DNA of 64,000 nt, taken from positions 372,001-436,000 of the forward strand of contig NZ_CP060789.1 of assembly GCF_014489575.1 (NCBI RefSeq), given 5' to 3'. Shown here one piece after another: positions 54,120 to 64,000 of this stretch. The stretch comes from Tessaracoccus defluvii. GTDB taxonomy: Bacteria > Actinomycetota > Actinomycetes > Propionibacteriales > Propionibacteriaceae. The notes beneath the pieces are model-generated. The model was not told where the DNA came from and made no database searches. It saw only the letters and a program-made list of their open reading frames with translations. Within the stretch, counting starts at the first letter, position 1. Every line of letters starts with the position of its first letter. A program made the translations under genes and the position numbers.

Positions 54120-54524
54120 ATGACGATGACTGATCCGATCGCAGACATGCTGACACGTCTGCGTAACGCCAACCAGGCGTACCAGGATTCGACGTCCATG
54201 CCGTCGTCGAAGATCAAGGTGAACATCGCCGAGATCCTGAAGAAGAACGGCTACATCGCGGCCTACGAGCTGACCGAGGTCGAAGGCCAGGTCGGCAAGG
54301 TGCTCAAGGTCACCCTCAAGTACGGCGACTCCCGTGAGCGGGCCCTCGCAGGGCTCAAGCGCGTGAGCAAGCCCGGCCTTCGGGTGTACCGCAAGGCGGA
54401 CGAGCTTCCCAAGGTCCTTGGCGGCCTGGGTATCGCCATCATCTCGACGTCGCAGGGTCTGTTGACCGATCGCGACGCCAAGGCCAAGTCCGTGGGTGGC
54501 GAAGTCCTCGCCTACATCTGGTGA
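54120..54524 (+). CDS. rpsH: 30S ribosomal protein S8
   Basis: Central-domain rRNA-binding protein. It is 134 aa with [20 protein letters not shown] and the C-terminal [10 protein letters not shown]. The 81-base gap from rpsN is unusually long for this operon and contains an imperfect CACC/GGTG-closed hairpin around 54070-54100, a possible regulatory or processing site. Confidence 0.98.
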   Translation: MTMTDPIADMLTRLRNANQAYQDSTSMPSSKIKVNIAEILKKNGYIAAYELTEVEGQVGKVLKVTLKYGDSRERALAGLKRVSKPGLRVYRKADELPKVLGGLGIAIISTSQGLLTDRDAKAKSVGGEVLAYIW

Positions 54525-54550
54525 CCCGGCGAAGGTAAGGAGAAAAAATA

Positions 54551-55092
54551 ATGTCACGAATTGGCAGGCTCCCATCGCCATCCCCGCCGGTGTCGACGTG
54601 AAGCTCGACGGCCGCCAGGTCGACGTCAAGGGGCCCAAGGGCTCGCTGACGCTGACCATTGCGCAGCCGATCACCATTGATAAGAACGACGCTGGCCAGC
54701 TTGAGGTCGCGCGTCCCAACGACGAGCGCGAGTCGCGCTCGCTCCACGGCCTGACCCGCACGCTGGTCAGCAACATGATCCTGGGCGTCACCGAGGGCTA
54801 CGAGAAGAAGCTCGAAATCGTCGGTGTCGGTTACCGTGTGATGGCCAAGGGCCCGCAGCAGCTCGAGTTCGCGCTCGGCTTCTCGCACCCCGTTGTCGTC
54901 AACGCGCCCGAGGGCATTGAGTTCATCGTCGAGGCCCCGACCCGCTTCAGCGTCAAGGGCATCGACAAGCAGCTCGTGGGCGAGACCGCGGCGAACATCC
55001 GCAAGCTCCGCAAGCCCGAACCGTACAAGGGCAAGGGCGTCAAGTACGCCGGCGAGCAGATCCGCCGCAAGGCTGGAAAGGCTGGTAAGTAA
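54551..55092 (+). CDS. rplF: 50S ribosomal protein L6 (frameshifted near the start)
   Basis: Binds near the sarcin-ricin loop. The start MSRIGRLP is separated from [20 protein letters not shown] by a lost C in the run 54571-54573 (three, four expected). Repaired length 180 aa, the family norm, with [19 protein letters not shown] near the end. L6 is essential or nearly so, hence sequence error. The stop overlaps the rplR ATG. Confidence 0.97.
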
Positions 55093-55475
55093 TGGCCATC
55101 TCCATCAGGCAGAACAAGTCGCTGGCGCCGAAGACCGCTTCGCGGTCCCGCCGCCAGCTGCGTGCCCGCAAGCGGATCAACGGCTCCGCCGACCGTCCCA
55201 GGCTCGTCGTCACGCGTTCGTCGCGTCACCTCTTCGTCCAGGTCATCGACGATGTGCAGGGTCGTACCCTCGCATCGGCGTCGACCATGGAGGCTGACCT
55301 CCGTGGGATCGAGGGCGACAAGTCCGAGAAGGCCCGCAAGGTCGGGACACTGATTGCTGAGCGGGCCAAGTCCGCAGGCATCGAGCAGGTCGTCTTCGAC
55401 CGCGCAGGCAACAAGTACCACGGACGGCTCGCGGCTCTGGCCGACGCCGCCCGCGAGGCCGGGCTCGGCTTCTAA
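55092..55475 (+). CDS. rplR: 50S ribosomal protein L18
   Basis: 5S rRNA-binding protein of 127 aa. [20 protein letters not shown] and the end [12 protein letters not shown] are conserved. Coupled to rplF by a TAATG overlap. Confidence 0.98.
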   Translation: MAISIRQNKSLAPKTASRSRRQLRARKRINGSADRPRLVVTRSSRHLFVQVIDDVQGRTLASASTMEADLRGIEGDKSEKARKVGTLIAERAKSAGIEQVVFDRAGNKYHGRLAALADAAREAGLGF

Positions 55476-55495
55476 CACGACGAAAGGAATTCACG

Positions 55496-56095
55496 ATGAG
55501 TGAAACCCAGCAGCGCCGCTCCGGCGCGGGTGAGCGTCGTGGCCGTGACGATCGTCGTGGCCAGGCTCCCAAGGAAGAAAGCAAGTACCTTGAGCGCGTG
55601 GTGACCATCAACCGCGTTGCCAAGGTCCATCAGGGTGGTCGTCGCTTCAGCTTCACCGCACTGGTCGTCGTCGGTGACGGCGAAGGCATGGTCGGTGTCG
55701 GCTACGGCAAGGCCAAGGAGGTGCCGGCCGCGATCGCCAAGGGCGTTGAAGAGGCCAAGAAGCACTTCTTCCGCGTGCCGATGATCCAGCGCTCCATCCC
55801 GCACTCCGTGCAGGGTGAGAAGGCTGGCGGCGTGGTGCTCCTGCGTCCCGCGTCTCCGGGTACCGGCGTCATCGCCGGCGGCTCGGTCCGTGCGGTCCTC
55901 GAGTGCGCCGGCGTGCACGATGTGCTCTCCAAGTCGCTCGGTTCGTCCAACGCCATCAACGTGGTTCACGCCACCGTTGATGCGCTCAAGCAGCTCGAGA
56001 CCCCGGAGGCCGTCGCCAAGCGTCGCGGTCTGCCGGTCGAGGACGTCGCTCCCGCGGCGCTCCTGCGGGCTGCCAAGGAAGGGGTGGCCAACTGA
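55496..56095 (+). CDS. rpsE: 30S ribosomal protein S5
   Basis: Decoding-fidelity protein. It is 199 aa. [20 protein letters not shown] and [20 protein letters not shown] form the dsRNA-binding fold. The first 30 residues are a basic actinobacterial extension. One-base overlap with rpmD. Confidence 0.98.
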   Translation: MSETQQRRSGAGERRGRDDRRGQAPKEESKYLERVVTINRVAKVHQGGRRFSFTALVVVGDGEGMVGVGYGKAKEVPAAIAKGVEEAKKHFFRVPMIQRSIPHSVQGEKAGGVVLLRPASPGTGVIAGGSVRAVLECAGVHDVLSKSLGSSNAINVVHATVDALKQLETPEAVAKRRGLPVEDVAPAALLRAAKEGVAN

Positions 56096-56277
56096 TGACT
56101 CAGCTGAAGATCACCCAGACTAAGTCCGGGGTGGGTGGCAAGCAGTACCAGCGTGACACGCTGCGTACGCTCGGTCTGAAGCGCATCGGTGACACTGTCA
56201 CGCGCGACGACCGGCCCGAGGTGTTGGGCATGATCCGCACCGTCGCCCACCTGGTTACCGTGGAAGAGGTGAAGTGA
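56095..56277 (+). CDS. rpmD: 50S ribosomal protein L30
   Basis: 60 aa: [20 protein letters not shown] and [15 protein letters not shown] are family-typical. The ATG overlaps the rpsE stop. rplO starts one base after its own stop. Confidence 0.97.
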   Translation: MTQLKITQTKSGVGGKQYQRDTLRTLGLKRIGDTVTRDDRPEVLGMIRTVAHLVTVEEVK

Positions 56278-56278
56278 C

Positions 56279-56719
56279 GTGGCTCTCAAGCTGCACCACC
56301 TGCGCCCCGCACCTGGCGCCAAGACGGAGAAGACCCGTGTTGGCCGCGGTGAGGGCTCGAAGGGTAAGACCGCTGGTCGCGGCACCAAGGGCACTGGCGC
56401 GCGCAAGAATGTTCCGTTGAACTTCGAGGGCGGGCAGATGCCTCTGCAGATGCGCCTCCCGAAGCTCAAGGGGTTCAAGAACCCGTTCCGGGTCGAGTAC
56501 CAGGTCGTCAACGTGGGCCGGCTCGCTGAGCTGTTCCCGCAGGGCGGCGAGATCGGCGTCGCCGAGCTCGTCGAGGCTGGCGCCGTGCGCGTCGGCAGCG
56601 TCGTGAAGGTTCTCGGCACGGGCGACGTCTCCGTCGCCCTGAAGGTGAGCGCCCACGCGTTCTCCGGCTCCGCCAAGGCGAAGCTCGAGGCCGCGGGCGG
56701 TTCCGCCCAGGAACTCTGA
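56279..56719 (+). CDS. rplO: 50S ribosomal protein L15
   Basis: 146 aa. [20 protein letters not shown] and [14 protein letters not shown] [20 protein letters not shown] are diagnostic. Starts at GTG. Last gene before a terminator, so secY has its own promoter here. Confidence 0.98.
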   Translation: MALKLHHLRPAPGAKTEKTRVGRGEGSKGKTAGRGTKGTGARKNVPLNFEGGQMPLQMRLPKLKGFKNPFRVEYQVVNVGRLAELFPQGGEIGVAELVEAGAVRVGSVVKVLGTGDVSVALKVSAHAFSGSAKAKLEAAGGSAQEL

Positions 56720-56735
56720 CCTCAGGTCAACCCAC

Positions 56736-56779
56736 CCGCAGGGGCGGTCCGGAAAGATCCGGGCCGCCCCTGCGGTTTT
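56736..56779 (+). terminator. Rho-independent terminator after rplO
   Basis: Long GC stem of about 18 bp with one T-G pair (56736-56753 with 56758-56775), AAGA loop, then TTTT. It ends the spc operon ahead of secY. Confidence 0.92.
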
Positions 56780-56893
56780 CCTCCCGCACAACGGCGCTGG
56801 AGTTTTGGACCTTGGTCACCCCTTGATAGGCTTCGGTGGTTGCCGTGCTGTCAGCACGGTTGCGCCCCATGTCACTTGTCGAAAGTAGTTTGG

Positions 56894-58210
56894 ATGCTCT
56901 CCGCCTTCGCAAACGCGATGAAGACACCGGACCTTCGCAGGAAGCTCCTCTTCACGCTGGGCATCATTGCCGTGTTCCGCTTCGGGTCGACGCTGCCGTC
57001 GCCGAACGTCAACATGGCCCGAATCGATGAGTGTCTGACCAGCGCGGCCTCGGGCCCGCAGGCTGGGATCTACTCGATCATCAACCTGTTCTCCGGCGGC
57101 GCGCTGCTGCAGCTGACCATCTTCGCGTTGGGCATCATGCCCTACATCACGTCGTCGATCATCCTGCAGCTCCTGACCGTCGTCATCCCGAAGCTGGAGG
57201 CCCTCAAGAAGGAGGGCGCCGCCGGTACGGCGAAGATCACGGAGTACACCCGGTACCTGACGCTGGTGCTCGCCGTCCTGAACGCCACGGCGTTCGTGAC
57301 GCTCGCCCGCTCCGGTCAGCTGCTCACCGGTTGCTCCGGCATCCTCTACAGCGACGAGCTCTTCCCGCTGATCACCATGGTCATGATCATGACCGCGGGC
57401 ACCGCCGTCATCATGTGGATGGGCGAGCTCATCACCGAACGCGGCGTCGGCAACGGCATGTCGATCATGATCTTCACCCAGATCGTGGCCAGCTTCCCGA
57501 CCGGCCTGTGGTCCATCAAGGTCTCCACCCCCGGCGCGCAGGGCTGGTTCCTGTTCTTCGCGGTGATCGGTGTCGGGCTGCTGACGATGCTCGGCATCAT
57601 CTGGGTCGAGCAGGGGCAGCGCCGCATCCAGGTCCAGTACGCCAAGCGCATGGTCGGCAGGCGCCTCGTCGGCGGGTCGAGCACCTACATTCCGCTGAAG
57701 GTCAACCAGTCCGGCGTCATCCCGGTCATCTTCGCCTCCTCGATCCTGTACCTCCCGGTGCTGTACGCCACCTTCCGCCCGGAGGGCGCCGTGTCCGAGT
57801 GGATCGCGGCCAACTTCACGGGCGCCGCGATGCAGTCGTCCTGGATCTACGTGTCGCTGCAGTTCTTCCTCATCATCGCGTTCTGCTACTTCTACGTGTC
57901 GATCACCTTCAACCCTGAAGAAGTGTCCGACAACATGAAGAAGTACGGCGGCTTCATCCCGGGCATCCGGGCCGGAAAGCCCACCGAGCGCTACCTCGCC
58001 TACGTGCTGTCGCGACTGACGGCACCCGGTTCGCTGTACCTGGCCTTCATCGCGCTCATCCCGACGCTCGCGTTCATCATGGTGGGCGCCGCCCAGAACT
58101 TCCCGTTCGGCGGCACGTCGATCCTCATCATCGTCGGCGTCGGCCTTGACACAGTGAAGAAGATCGAGAGCCAGCTGCAGCAGCGCAACTACGAAGGTTT
58201 CCTCAAGTGA
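56894..58210 (+). CDS. secY: Preprotein translocase channel subunit SecY
   Basis: Forms the protein-conducting pore of the inner membrane. It is 438 aa with ten helices. The start [20 protein letters not shown] is typical of actinobacterial SecY, so ATG 56894 is chosen over the in-frame upstream ATG 56840. The conserved cytoplasmic loop [18 protein letters not shown] and [20 protein letters not shown] are present. The 114 bases between the terminator and the start should contain its promoter. Overlaps adk by four bases. Confidence 0.97.
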   Translation: MLSAFANAMKTPDLRRKLLFTLGIIAVFRFGSTLPSPNVNMARIDECLTSAASGPQAGIYSIINLFSGGALLQLTIFALGIMPYITSSIILQLLTVVIPKLEALKKEGAAGTAKITEYTRYLTLVLAVLNATAFVTLARSGQLLTGCSGILYSDELFPLITMVMIMTAGTAVIMWMGELITERGVGNGMSIMIFTQIVASFPTGLWSIKVSTPGAQGWFLFFAVIGVGLLTMLGIIWVEQGQRRIQVQYAKRMVGRRLVGGSSTYIPLKVNQSGVIPVIFASSILYLPVLYATFRPEGAVSEWIAANFTGAAMQSSWIYVSLQFFLIIAFCYFYVSITFNPEEVSDNMKKYGGFIPGIRAGKPTERYLAYVLSRLTAPGSLYLAFIALIPTLAFIMVGAAQNFPFGGTSILIIVGVGLDTVKKIESQLQQRNYEGFLK

Positions 58211-58782
58211 GACTTCTGATCATGGGCGCCCCCGGCGCAGGAAAAGGTACACAGGCCACAGCCCTGGCGGAGCGCTTCGGTGTTCCGGCCATTTCCACCG
58301 GGGACATCTTCCGTCACAACATCAAGAACCAGACGCCGCTGGGCGTCAAGGTGAAATCGATCCTCGACGCCGGCGAGTACGTCCCCGACGACGTCACTGA
58401 GGAGATCGTGGCCGACAGGCTGGCGCAGCCGGACTGCGAGCCGGGCTTCCTGCTCGACGGCTTCCCCCGGACGATGCACCAGGTCCACTTCCTCGACCGC
58501 TACCTGGCCGACCGTGGTGAGGGTCTCGACGCCGTCGTCTCCCTGATGGTCGAGCCGGAGGCGCTGGTGCGGCGGCTGCTCGCCCGTGCCGAGATCGAGG
58601 GGCGCGCCGACGACAACGAGGACACCATCCGTCGCCGGATGGAGGTCTACGCCGGCCAGACCGCGCCGCTGCTGTTCCACTACGAGAACAAGGGCCTCCT
58701 CGTCGACGTGGACGGCACCGGCAGCGTCGACGACGTGCGTGCGCGCATGTTCTCCCAGGTCGAGGCGCACGTAGCCCCGTGA
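58207..58782 (+). CDS. adk: Adenylate kinase
   Basis: Interconverts ATP, AMP and ADP. It is 191 aa with P-loop [20 protein letters not shown], the AMP-binding ISTGDIFR and LLDGFPRT. The short form without the zinc LID insertion, as usual in actinobacteria. GTG start overlaps the secY stop. Confidence 0.97.
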   Translation: MRLLIMGAPGAGKGTQATALAERFGVPAISTGDIFRHNIKNQTPLGVKVKSILDAGEYVPDDVTEEIVADRLAQPDCEPGFLLDGFPRTMHQVHFLDRYLADRGEGLDAVVSLMVEPEALVRRLLARAEIEGRADDNEDTIRRRMEVYAGQTAPLLFHYENKGLLVDVDGTGSVDDVRARMFSQVEAHVAP

Positions 58783-59600
58783 ACCACATCGAGGTCAAGT
58801 CCGCGGCTGAGCTGAAGCTGATGCGCCGCGCGGGCCTCGTCGTCGCCGAGGGGCTCGAGGCGATGTGCGACGCGGTCGCCGTCGGTGTGACCACCGGTGA
58901 GATCGACCGCATCGGGCGCTCCGTCCTCGAACGCCGCGGCGCCACCTCCAGCTTTCTCGGCTACGGCGGCGAATGGGGCACCCCGTTCCCGGCCGTCGCC
59001 TGCATCTCCGTGAACGAGGAACTGGTCCACGGAATCCCCGGCGACAGGGTGCTGCACGACGGCGACCTGGTCTCCATCGACTTCGGCGCGATCATCGAAG
59101 GCTGGCACGGCGACGCCGCCCGCACCGTCGTCGTGGGCGAGGCTGACCCGGCGGACGCGGCCCTCATCGAGGCCACCCGCGCCGCCATGTGGGCCGGGGC
59201 GCGTGCGATGCGTGACGGCGGCCGCGTGGGCGATGTGTCCAAGGCGATCGACGGCTACGTGAAGCGTCTCCCCGTGTCCTACGGCACCCTGCGGGAGTAC
59301 ACGGGACACGGCATCGGCTCGGAGATGCACATGAGTCCCGACGTCCCGAACTGGTACCGGCCGCGGCCGACGCCCCGGCTGCGTGCAGGCATGGCCCTGG
59401 CGATCGAGCCGATGCTCACCCGCGGGACGCACCACACGCTCGAACTCGACGACGACTGGACGGTCGTCAGCAGGGACGGCTCCCGTGGCGCCCATTGGGA
59501 GAACACCGTCGCCCTGACCGGGGACGGGGTCTGGGTGCTCACCGAACCCGACGGCGGCGCCACCGAACTCGGCGACTTGTTCGGGCCGCTCGCGGACTGA
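58779..59600 (+). CDS. map: Methionine aminopeptidase, type I
   Basis: Removes N-terminal methionine. It is 273 aa. Metal ligands are visible: two Asp in [18 protein letters not shown], His in [14 protein letters not shown], Glu in ALAIEPML and Glu in [12 protein letters not shown] start overlaps adk by four bases. In most actinobacteria infA follows map; here it does not. Confidence 0.96.
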   Translation: MNHIEVKSAAELKLMRRAGLVVAEGLEAMCDAVAVGVTTGEIDRIGRSVLERRGATSSFLGYGGEWGTPFPAVACISVNEELVHGIPGDRVLHDGDLVSIDFGAIIEGWHGDAARTVVVGEADPADAALIEATRAAMWAGARAMRDGGRVGDVSKAIDGYVKRLPVSYGTLREYTGHGIGSEMHMSPDVPNWYRPRPTPRLRAGMALAIEPMLTRGTHHTLELDDDWTVVSRDGSRGAHWENTVALTGDGVWVLTEPDGGATELGDLFGPLAD

Positions 59601-59623
59601 GATCCGCTGGCTGGGGGCTGGCC

Positions 59624-59629
59624 TATGCT
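59624..59629 (+). promoter_or_regulatory. -10 element of a leaderless promoter for the DUF1707 gene
   Basis: TATGCT ends seven bases before the ATG at 59637, consistent with transcription from the start codon itself. No ribosome binding site. Confidence 0.4.
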
Positions 59630-59636
59630 TGTCCGC

Positions 59637-59996
59637 ATGGCGTTGCCCCCGAGTTCCAAGTACCTCCAGCGTCCCGGTGACCCCGTGGACGAGACGGAGC
59701 GTGCCTCCATCACCACCCGGCTCAACGACGCCTTCGGCGATGGCCGCATCACCCATGACGAGTACGCCGCGGCGATGGACACCCTCTACGGGGCGAAGGT
59801 CCTGGGCGACCTGGTTCCCGTGATGGAGAAGCTCCCCGCGGCCGCCACCAACGTGCCTGCCATCGTCGGTCAGTCGAACCTCCCCGCCGGTGAGGTCGGT
59901 GGGTCGCGGAGCGTCGCGAAACTCACGTACACGATGCTGGCGGCCGGCGGTGCGCTCGTGGTCGCACTGGTGATCCTCCTCGCGATCCTCCTCTGA
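59637..59996 (+). CDS. DUF1707 (SHOCT-like) single-pass membrane protein
   Basis: 119 aa. The DUF1707 region (residues 18-60) reads ITTRLNDAFGDGRITHDEYA. One membrane helix ends the protein (MLAAGGALVVALVILLAILL). DUF1707 proteins are abundant in actinobacteria with unknown function. Stands just after map and before the zinc peptidases, whose first gene starts 14 bases later. Confidence 0.85.
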   Translation: MALPPSSKYLQRPGDPVDETERASITTRLNDAFGDGRITHDEYAAAMDTLYGAKVLGDLVPVMEKLPAAATNVPAIVGQSNLPAGEVGGSRSVAKLTYTMLAAGGALVVALVILLAILL

Positions 59997-60010
59997 ACCG
60001 TCCGCGAACG

Positions 60011-61177
60011 ATGACGACCGCGGGCGAGTCCTCTGCGCCGGAGGGAGAGCAGCCGATCCGACCGGCCGCCCCACCGCCGATGGTCCCCGGCCAGTGGAGC
60101 TACACGCCCATGGCGGCCCGGGCCGTCGTAGACCCCCCCACGGCCGTGGGGCCCCCGGACCCCCACAGCCGCCTCGCCTGGCAACCGGCTCCGCCGGAGC
60201 CGGGCCCGACGTTCTCGATGCGGGTGGGGATCGCAGCGGTTGCGCTGACAGTGGTCGTGGCGCTGGTGATCGTGGTCGTCACGCTCCTGGCCGCCCCGGA
60301 GACGGCCGTGACCCCCGTCCCGACGCCGACCGGGTCCGACACCCCCGTCCCTAGCCCCCCTCCGAGCGGGACAGCCACCGCGTCGACGACTCCGGCCACG
60401 CCGGAGGTTCCTCCGCCGGCCCCGCTACCGGGCATCACCGTGAGCATCGACCCGGCCCCTCGCCGGTGGGTGCTGCCCGCCCAGGCCTGGGCCCCGCTCG
60501 CCGTGCCCGACGCGGCGGGACCCTACGCGGACATCGGGGGTCCGCTGACGCATGTGCCGCCACCCACCATCACCGGCTGCCCACAGCCCGGCCTCCTGCG
60601 CGGCGAGGAAGCCTGGCGGGAGGCGGTCAGGGCCCAGTGGTCCTGCGTCCACGCGGCGTGGGTTCCCATCTTCGAGCAGTTGGGCTGGCCGACGGCCGAG
60701 CCGGAGGTGCAGTTCTACCCCGGTGCGGGCTCCAAGAGCGAGTGCGGCTACGTCGAGGCCCCGGCGTTCTACTGCGCGGAGGGAACCGGTACGGCGTACT
60801 TCGGCGGGGAACATCTCGAGATGGCCGGCGGCTGGGATCTGGCGGTCAACGAGATGGTCAACCACGAGTACGGCCACCATCTGCAGAACCTGTCCGGGAT
60901 CACGGCGGCCAAGCTCGACGGCCCTGGCGGATCGCTCGCCGAGCGCCGCGCCGAACTGCAGGCCACCTGCTGGTCGGCGATGATGACCTACAACAACCGC
61001 TCCTTCGAGTTCGACGGCGACGACTTCGACAGCTGGAACCAGCGCCTCGCCTCGATGCTGGAGGATACGACCCACGGTCGACGGGCCTCGCTGGTCTACT
61101 GGGGCAGCCGTGGCCTCTACGCGACTACGGTGGGGGACTGCAACACCTGGGGAGTCGAGGAGGGCATGGTCGAGTGA
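60011..61177 (+). CDS. Membrane-anchored neutral zinc metallopeptidase (YpfJ-like), first copy
   Basis: 388 aa. A proline-rich cytosolic N-terminus (70 residues) is followed by one membrane helix (VGIAAVALTVVVALVIVVVT), a long Pro/Thr/Ser stalk and an outside catalytic domain. The zinc site is VNHEYGHHLQNLSG near residue 290, with AERRAELQATCWSAMM supplying the downstream Glu. Four paired cysteines are likely disulfides. Substrate unknown. The second copy starts at the GTG overlapping its stop (GTGA). Confidence 0.85.
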   Translation: MTTAGESSAPEGEQPIRPAAPPPMVPGQWSYTPMAARAVVDPPTAVGPPDPHSRLAWQPAPPEPGPTFSMRVGIAAVALTVVVALVIVVVTLLAAPETAVTPVPTPTGSDTPVPSPPPSGTATASTTPATPEVPPPAPLPGITVSIDPAPRRWVLPAQAWAPLAVPDAAGPYADIGGPLTHVPPPTITGCPQPGLLRGEEAWREAVRAQWSCVHAAWVPIFEQLGWPTAEPEVQFYPGAGSKSECGYVEAPAFYCAEGTGTAYFGGEHLEMAGGWDLAVNEMVNHEYGHHLQNLSGITAAKLDGPGGSLAERRAELQATCWSAMMTYNNRSFEFDGDDFDSWNQRLASMLEDTTHGRRASLVYWGSRGLYATTVGDCNTWGVEEGMVE

Positions 61178-62374
61178 GCACGACGCCGCAGGGCCCGTGG
61201 CAGCAGCCGCCACGGCAGGGGCCTGGCCCCCGCCGCAGGGGCAGTGGCCCCAACAGGGGCAGTGGACGCAACAGGGGCAGTGGCCCCAACAGGGACAGTG
61301 GCCCCAGCGGGGGCAGTGGCCCCAGCAGGCCCCGCCGCCTGCCCAGTGGTCCCGGTCATCGCTGCCGCCGCCCCACGCCTCGGGGAAGTATCAGCCTCAG
61401 CCGCAGTGGCAGCAGCCGGCCTACCCGCCCCCACCTCCCCCAAGAGCCGGAGCGGTGCCGGGATGACGCTGTTGCTGATCGTCGTCGGCGCGATCGTCGT
61501 CATCGCCGGGGCGTCGTTCCTCTCCGGCACCCTGGAGTTCCTCGGCTCTCGGACCCCCGTGGTCCCCGTCGTGACGGAGCCCCCGGTGGAGCCGACCCCC
61601 GTCCCCGAGCCGGATCCTGATCCGGCCCCTGAGCCACAGACACCCGCGGGGCTGAAGCCCGGCCTACCGCCTGCGCAGTGGCCGGAACTGCCGGCGCCCG
61701 ACTCGTCGGACCCGAGCTGGATGATCCTGCAGCAGTCCCCGCTGTACGGGGTCGACGTGCCGACCCTCGAGGGCTGCCCGGCCCCGGAGCTCGCCGGATC
61801 CATGGACGACCTCGAACGGCTCGCAACCGCCCAAATGGCCTGCATCCAGGCCGCGTGGGAACCCGCGCTGGCGAGCCTCGGATTCAGCACCGCCGACATC
61901 CCCGTCTACCTCTACTCCGGCTCGGGTGTCGACACTCCGTGCGGCTGGGTCGAGGCCCCGGCCCTGTACTGCTCGGTCCAGGGCGGAGCGATCTACTTCG
62001 GTGAGGAGACCCTCGACGGCGCCTCGTGGCAGGAGCTCGGGGTCAAGGACATGGCGGGCCACGAGTACGGTCACCACCTGCAGGCACAGGCCGGAATGTT
62101 CCAGGCCGAGTGGGAGATCGACGGCGGCAACGAGTCGGCCCGGCGACTCGAGCTGCAGGCCAGCTGCTTCGGCTACGCGATGATCGGCCAGGACACGTCG
62201 TATGAGATGACCCCCGAGCTGTTCGGGTCGATCGAGCCGTACCTGCGGGCCGTGATCGAGGACGGCATCCACGGATCCAAGGATTCGCTCGCCTACTGGG
62301 GGCTCCGGGGGCTGTACTCGACGAGCCTGGGCAACTGCAACACGTGGACCGTCTCCGGCGACGAGGTCGACTAG
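61174..62374 (+). CDS. Membrane-anchored neutral zinc metallopeptidase, second copy (two frameshifts)
   Basis: 400 aa after repair. It opens MSTTPQGPWQQPPRQG, then a Gln/Trp/Pro repeat tract, one membrane helix (MTLLLIVVGAIVVIAGASFL), an acidic Pro/Glu stalk and a catalytic domain parallel to the first copy, with AGHEYGHHLQAQAG and RRLELQASCFGYAM. Frame breaks at the G run 61218-61221 and the C run 61437-61441, one base missing in each. The stop TAG overlaps the stop of the convergent GH3 gene. Tandem duplicate of the preceding gene with a new N-terminus. Confidence 0.83.
61239..61328 (+). repeat. Five 18-base coding repeats (GQWPQQ)
   Basis: Five back-to-back 18-base units encode GQWPQQ with small variants (T for P, R for Q) in the cytosolic tail of the second peptidase. 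Confidence 0.9.
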
Positions 62375-64000
62375 CAGCGCCACCCGGCCGCGAACAACGG
62401 ATCGTCGAAGCCGGGGCGGTCCTCCGGGTGCGCGCGCACGTCGTCCATCGACCGGGGAAGGTCGAAGGGCAGCACGCCGACGGGCTCCACGACACCGGTG
62501 AGGGCGTCGACGAGGGCATGGTCGTTGGTGCCGAAGTCGGCCACCAGCACGTCGGCCACGTCGACCAGGTCGCTCAGGACCGCGGGCCGGTCGAGGAAGA
62601 CGTCGACGATGAGCGGGCAGGCCTCGGCGATGCGGGCCAGTCGCCAGCGCAGGCCCGGCGGAAAGGCGAGCGATCCCTGGTGGAACCAGGACTCGAGGAA
62701 CAGGTCGTCGCGGTGCTCCCACGGAGCCTGGAGCCGGACCACCGCCAGCGTCGCGTCCGCCGGATCGGCCACCACCGTCCCGAGGCGCGCGGCTGCGTCG
62801 GGGGCGATCCCCTCGACGTAGACGCGCTGCGTGCCGCCGAGCGGCAGCCGGTCGCGGCCGGTGAGGACGGTGACGGAGGCGGCCTGTGCCCGGTGTCCCT
62901 CCGCCACGAACTCCGCGGCCCCGACGACTGCGGACGCGGCGTCCTCGTCCACGAACGGATCGTCGAACAGGCCGAGCCGGAACTTGACGTCCAGGATCCG
63001 CCGCACGGAGTCGTCGATACGGGACTCGGCGACCCGGCCCGATCCGACCAGGTCGATGAGCAGGTCCACGCACTCCTCACCGCCGAACTGGTCGCAGCCG
63101 GCGGCCAACAGGGCCTCGAGCCGACCCGCCGGATCGAGGTGTTCCACGCCCCAGGCGCGGGCGGGAAGGACCTGGCCGCCGACGTGGTTGTCGTTGATCA
63201 GCTCCCAGTCCGAGAGCACCACGCCGGTGAAGCCGAGCTCGCCCCGCAGCAGGTCTCCGATGATGGGGCGGTTGTAGCCGAAGCCGACCTCGGCGGCGTC
63301 GATACCGCGCAGGGTCAGCCCGATCGGCTTGGAGTAGTACGGCATCACGGCGGTGACGCCTGCGGCGATCGCGGCCGGGAACGGCTCAAGATGTGCCTCC
63401 CCACTGCCGCTGGGGTAGGAGGCTTCCGCCCCGTACGGGAAATGGGAGTCCTCGCCGTCGCGGACGGCGCCGCCGCCGGGGAAGTGCTTCGCCGTACACG
63501 CGACGCTCCCTGGGCCGAGGGCCGGGCCCTGCATGCCCTCCAGGTAGGCCACGCCGAGCGCAGAGACGACGGCCGGATCCTGCCCGAAGGTCTGGGCCTG
63601 CCGGGCCCAGCGCGGCTCGGTGGCCAGGTCGAGCGTCGGGTGCAGGGCGGCGCGGAGCCCGACGGCGGTGTACTCCTGCCGGGCGATGTCGGCGAAGCGA
63701 CGCACCAGGTCGGGGTCGCGCAGTGCGGCGAGACCGAGCATCTCGGGCCATTGCGAGAAGGCACCCGCCGCGAAGCTGGCCCCCGCGTTCTCGGCGAAGG
63801 AGTGGCGGGGATCGGAGGAGACGGTCACCGGGATGCCGTGCGGGGTGGTCTCGGCGAGTTCCTGCAGCGCGTTGTTCCAGCGGGCGGCGCTGCGTGCGTC
63901 GCCCAGCTGGTGCACGTTGAAGTGGTTCATCAGCTTGCCGGTGACCACCGTGGTGGTCGCCGACTTGCTGATGGCTCCCGCGCCCTCCACCAGCGCCCCC
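62371..64000 (-). CDS. GH3 beta-glucosidase-type glycosidase, N-terminus beyond the window
   Basis: Runs in from the right edge; about 543 residues seen. Conserved CTAKHFPGGGAVRDGEDSH and the nucleophile Asp in TGVVLSDWELINDNH belong to the GH3 barrel. The remaining 220 residues are the C-terminal alpha/beta domain (VADVLVADFGTNDHALVDAL). HGIPVTVSSDPRHSFAENAG is typical of beta-glucosidase-like members. The substrate is probably a beta-glucoside or xyloside. Signal peptide status unknown. Confidence 0.88.
   Translation of the reverse strand, partial: GALVEGAGAISKSATTTVVTGKLMNHFNVHQLGDARSAARWNNALQELAETTPHGIPVTVSSDPRHSFAENAGASFAAGAFSQWPEMLGLAALRDPDLVRRFADIARQEYTAVGLRAALHPTLDLATEPRWARQAQTFGQDPAVVSALGVAYLEGMQGPALGPGSVACTAKHFPGGGAVRDGEDSHFPYGAEASYPSGSGEAHLEPFPAAIAAGVTAVMPYYSKPIGLTLRGIDAAEVGFGYNRPIIGDLLRGELGFTGVVLSDWELINDNHVGGQVLPARAWGVEHLDPAGRLEALLAAGCDQFGGEECVDLLIDLVGSGRVAESRIDDSVRRILDVKFRLGLFDDPFVDEDAASAVVGAAEFVAEGHRAQAASVTVLTGRDRLPLGGTQRVYVEGIAPDAAARLGTVVADPADATLAVVRLQAPWEHRDDLFLESWFHQGSLAFPPGLRWRLARIAEACPLIVDVFLDRPAVLSDLVDVADVLVADFGTNDHALVDALTGVVEPVGVLPFDLPRSMDDVRAHPEDRPGFDDPLFAAGWRC

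Noticed and set aside
61239..61328. 18-base direct repeats as a possible CRISPR array
   Set aside because: Units are contiguous without spacers and encode GQWPQQ in frame within a protein.

Overview
This window is high-GC bacterial chromosome from an actinomycete. The best guess is a fermentative member of the Propionibacteriaceae. That rests on GTG starts and four-base start/stop overlaps, ribosomal operons with unrelated genes between rpsQ and rplN, a zinc-type S14, sugar ABC importers without their own ATPase, and pyruvate formate-lyase with its activase. Genus and species cannot be read from the window.

Layout. 1-4.6 kb: DUF4112 membrane protein (partial), gltX, a ChrA-type chromate transporter and an anaerobic sulfatase-maturase-like radical SAM enzyme. 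4.7-12.1 kb: a ROK regulator, then a LacI-controlled operon pairing an ADP-ribosylglycohydrolase-fold enzyme with a sugar importer. 12.1-15.9 kb: malic enzyme and two coupled genes of an unrecognised family. 15.9-20.6 kb: a truncated von Willebrand factor A protein joined head to head with a truncated cpaF, followed by tadB, tadC and a prepilin peptidase. 20.6-30.3 kb: glutathionyl-hydroquinone-reductase-like protein, ABC exporter, a second coupled pair of the unrecognised family, helicase, DnaQ-like exonuclease, a CNB/CBS/DUF294 protein and a NUDIX hydrolase. 30.3-36.6 kb: lacZ and pflBA. 36.7-42.3 kb: S10 operon (rpsJ to rpsQ). 42.3-48.5 kb: LacI-controlled alpha-glucosidase and sugar importer. 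48.5-52.3 kb: small holin-like protein and a giant ATPase/FtsX fusion. 52.3-59.6 kb: spc operon (rplN to rplO), then secY-adk-map. 59.6-64 kb: DUF1707 protein, two tandem zinc peptidases and a GH3 beta-glucosidase (partial).

Theme. The non-ribosomal genes describe a saccharolytic, facultatively anaerobic life: two LacI-regulated importers, GH2, GH13 and GH3 glycosidases, malic enzyme and pyruvate formate-lyase.

Quality warning. At least 15 genes, including gltX, rplC and rplF, carry frameshifts, and nearly all are loss of one base from a G or C run. I read these as consensus errors and annotate the genes as single reading frames. The vWA/cpaF junction may likewise be a chimera. The most interesting candidate for undescribed biology is the four-member paralogous family (two coupled pairs, 13.9-15.9 and 23.6-25.4 kb) flanking the Tad locus.
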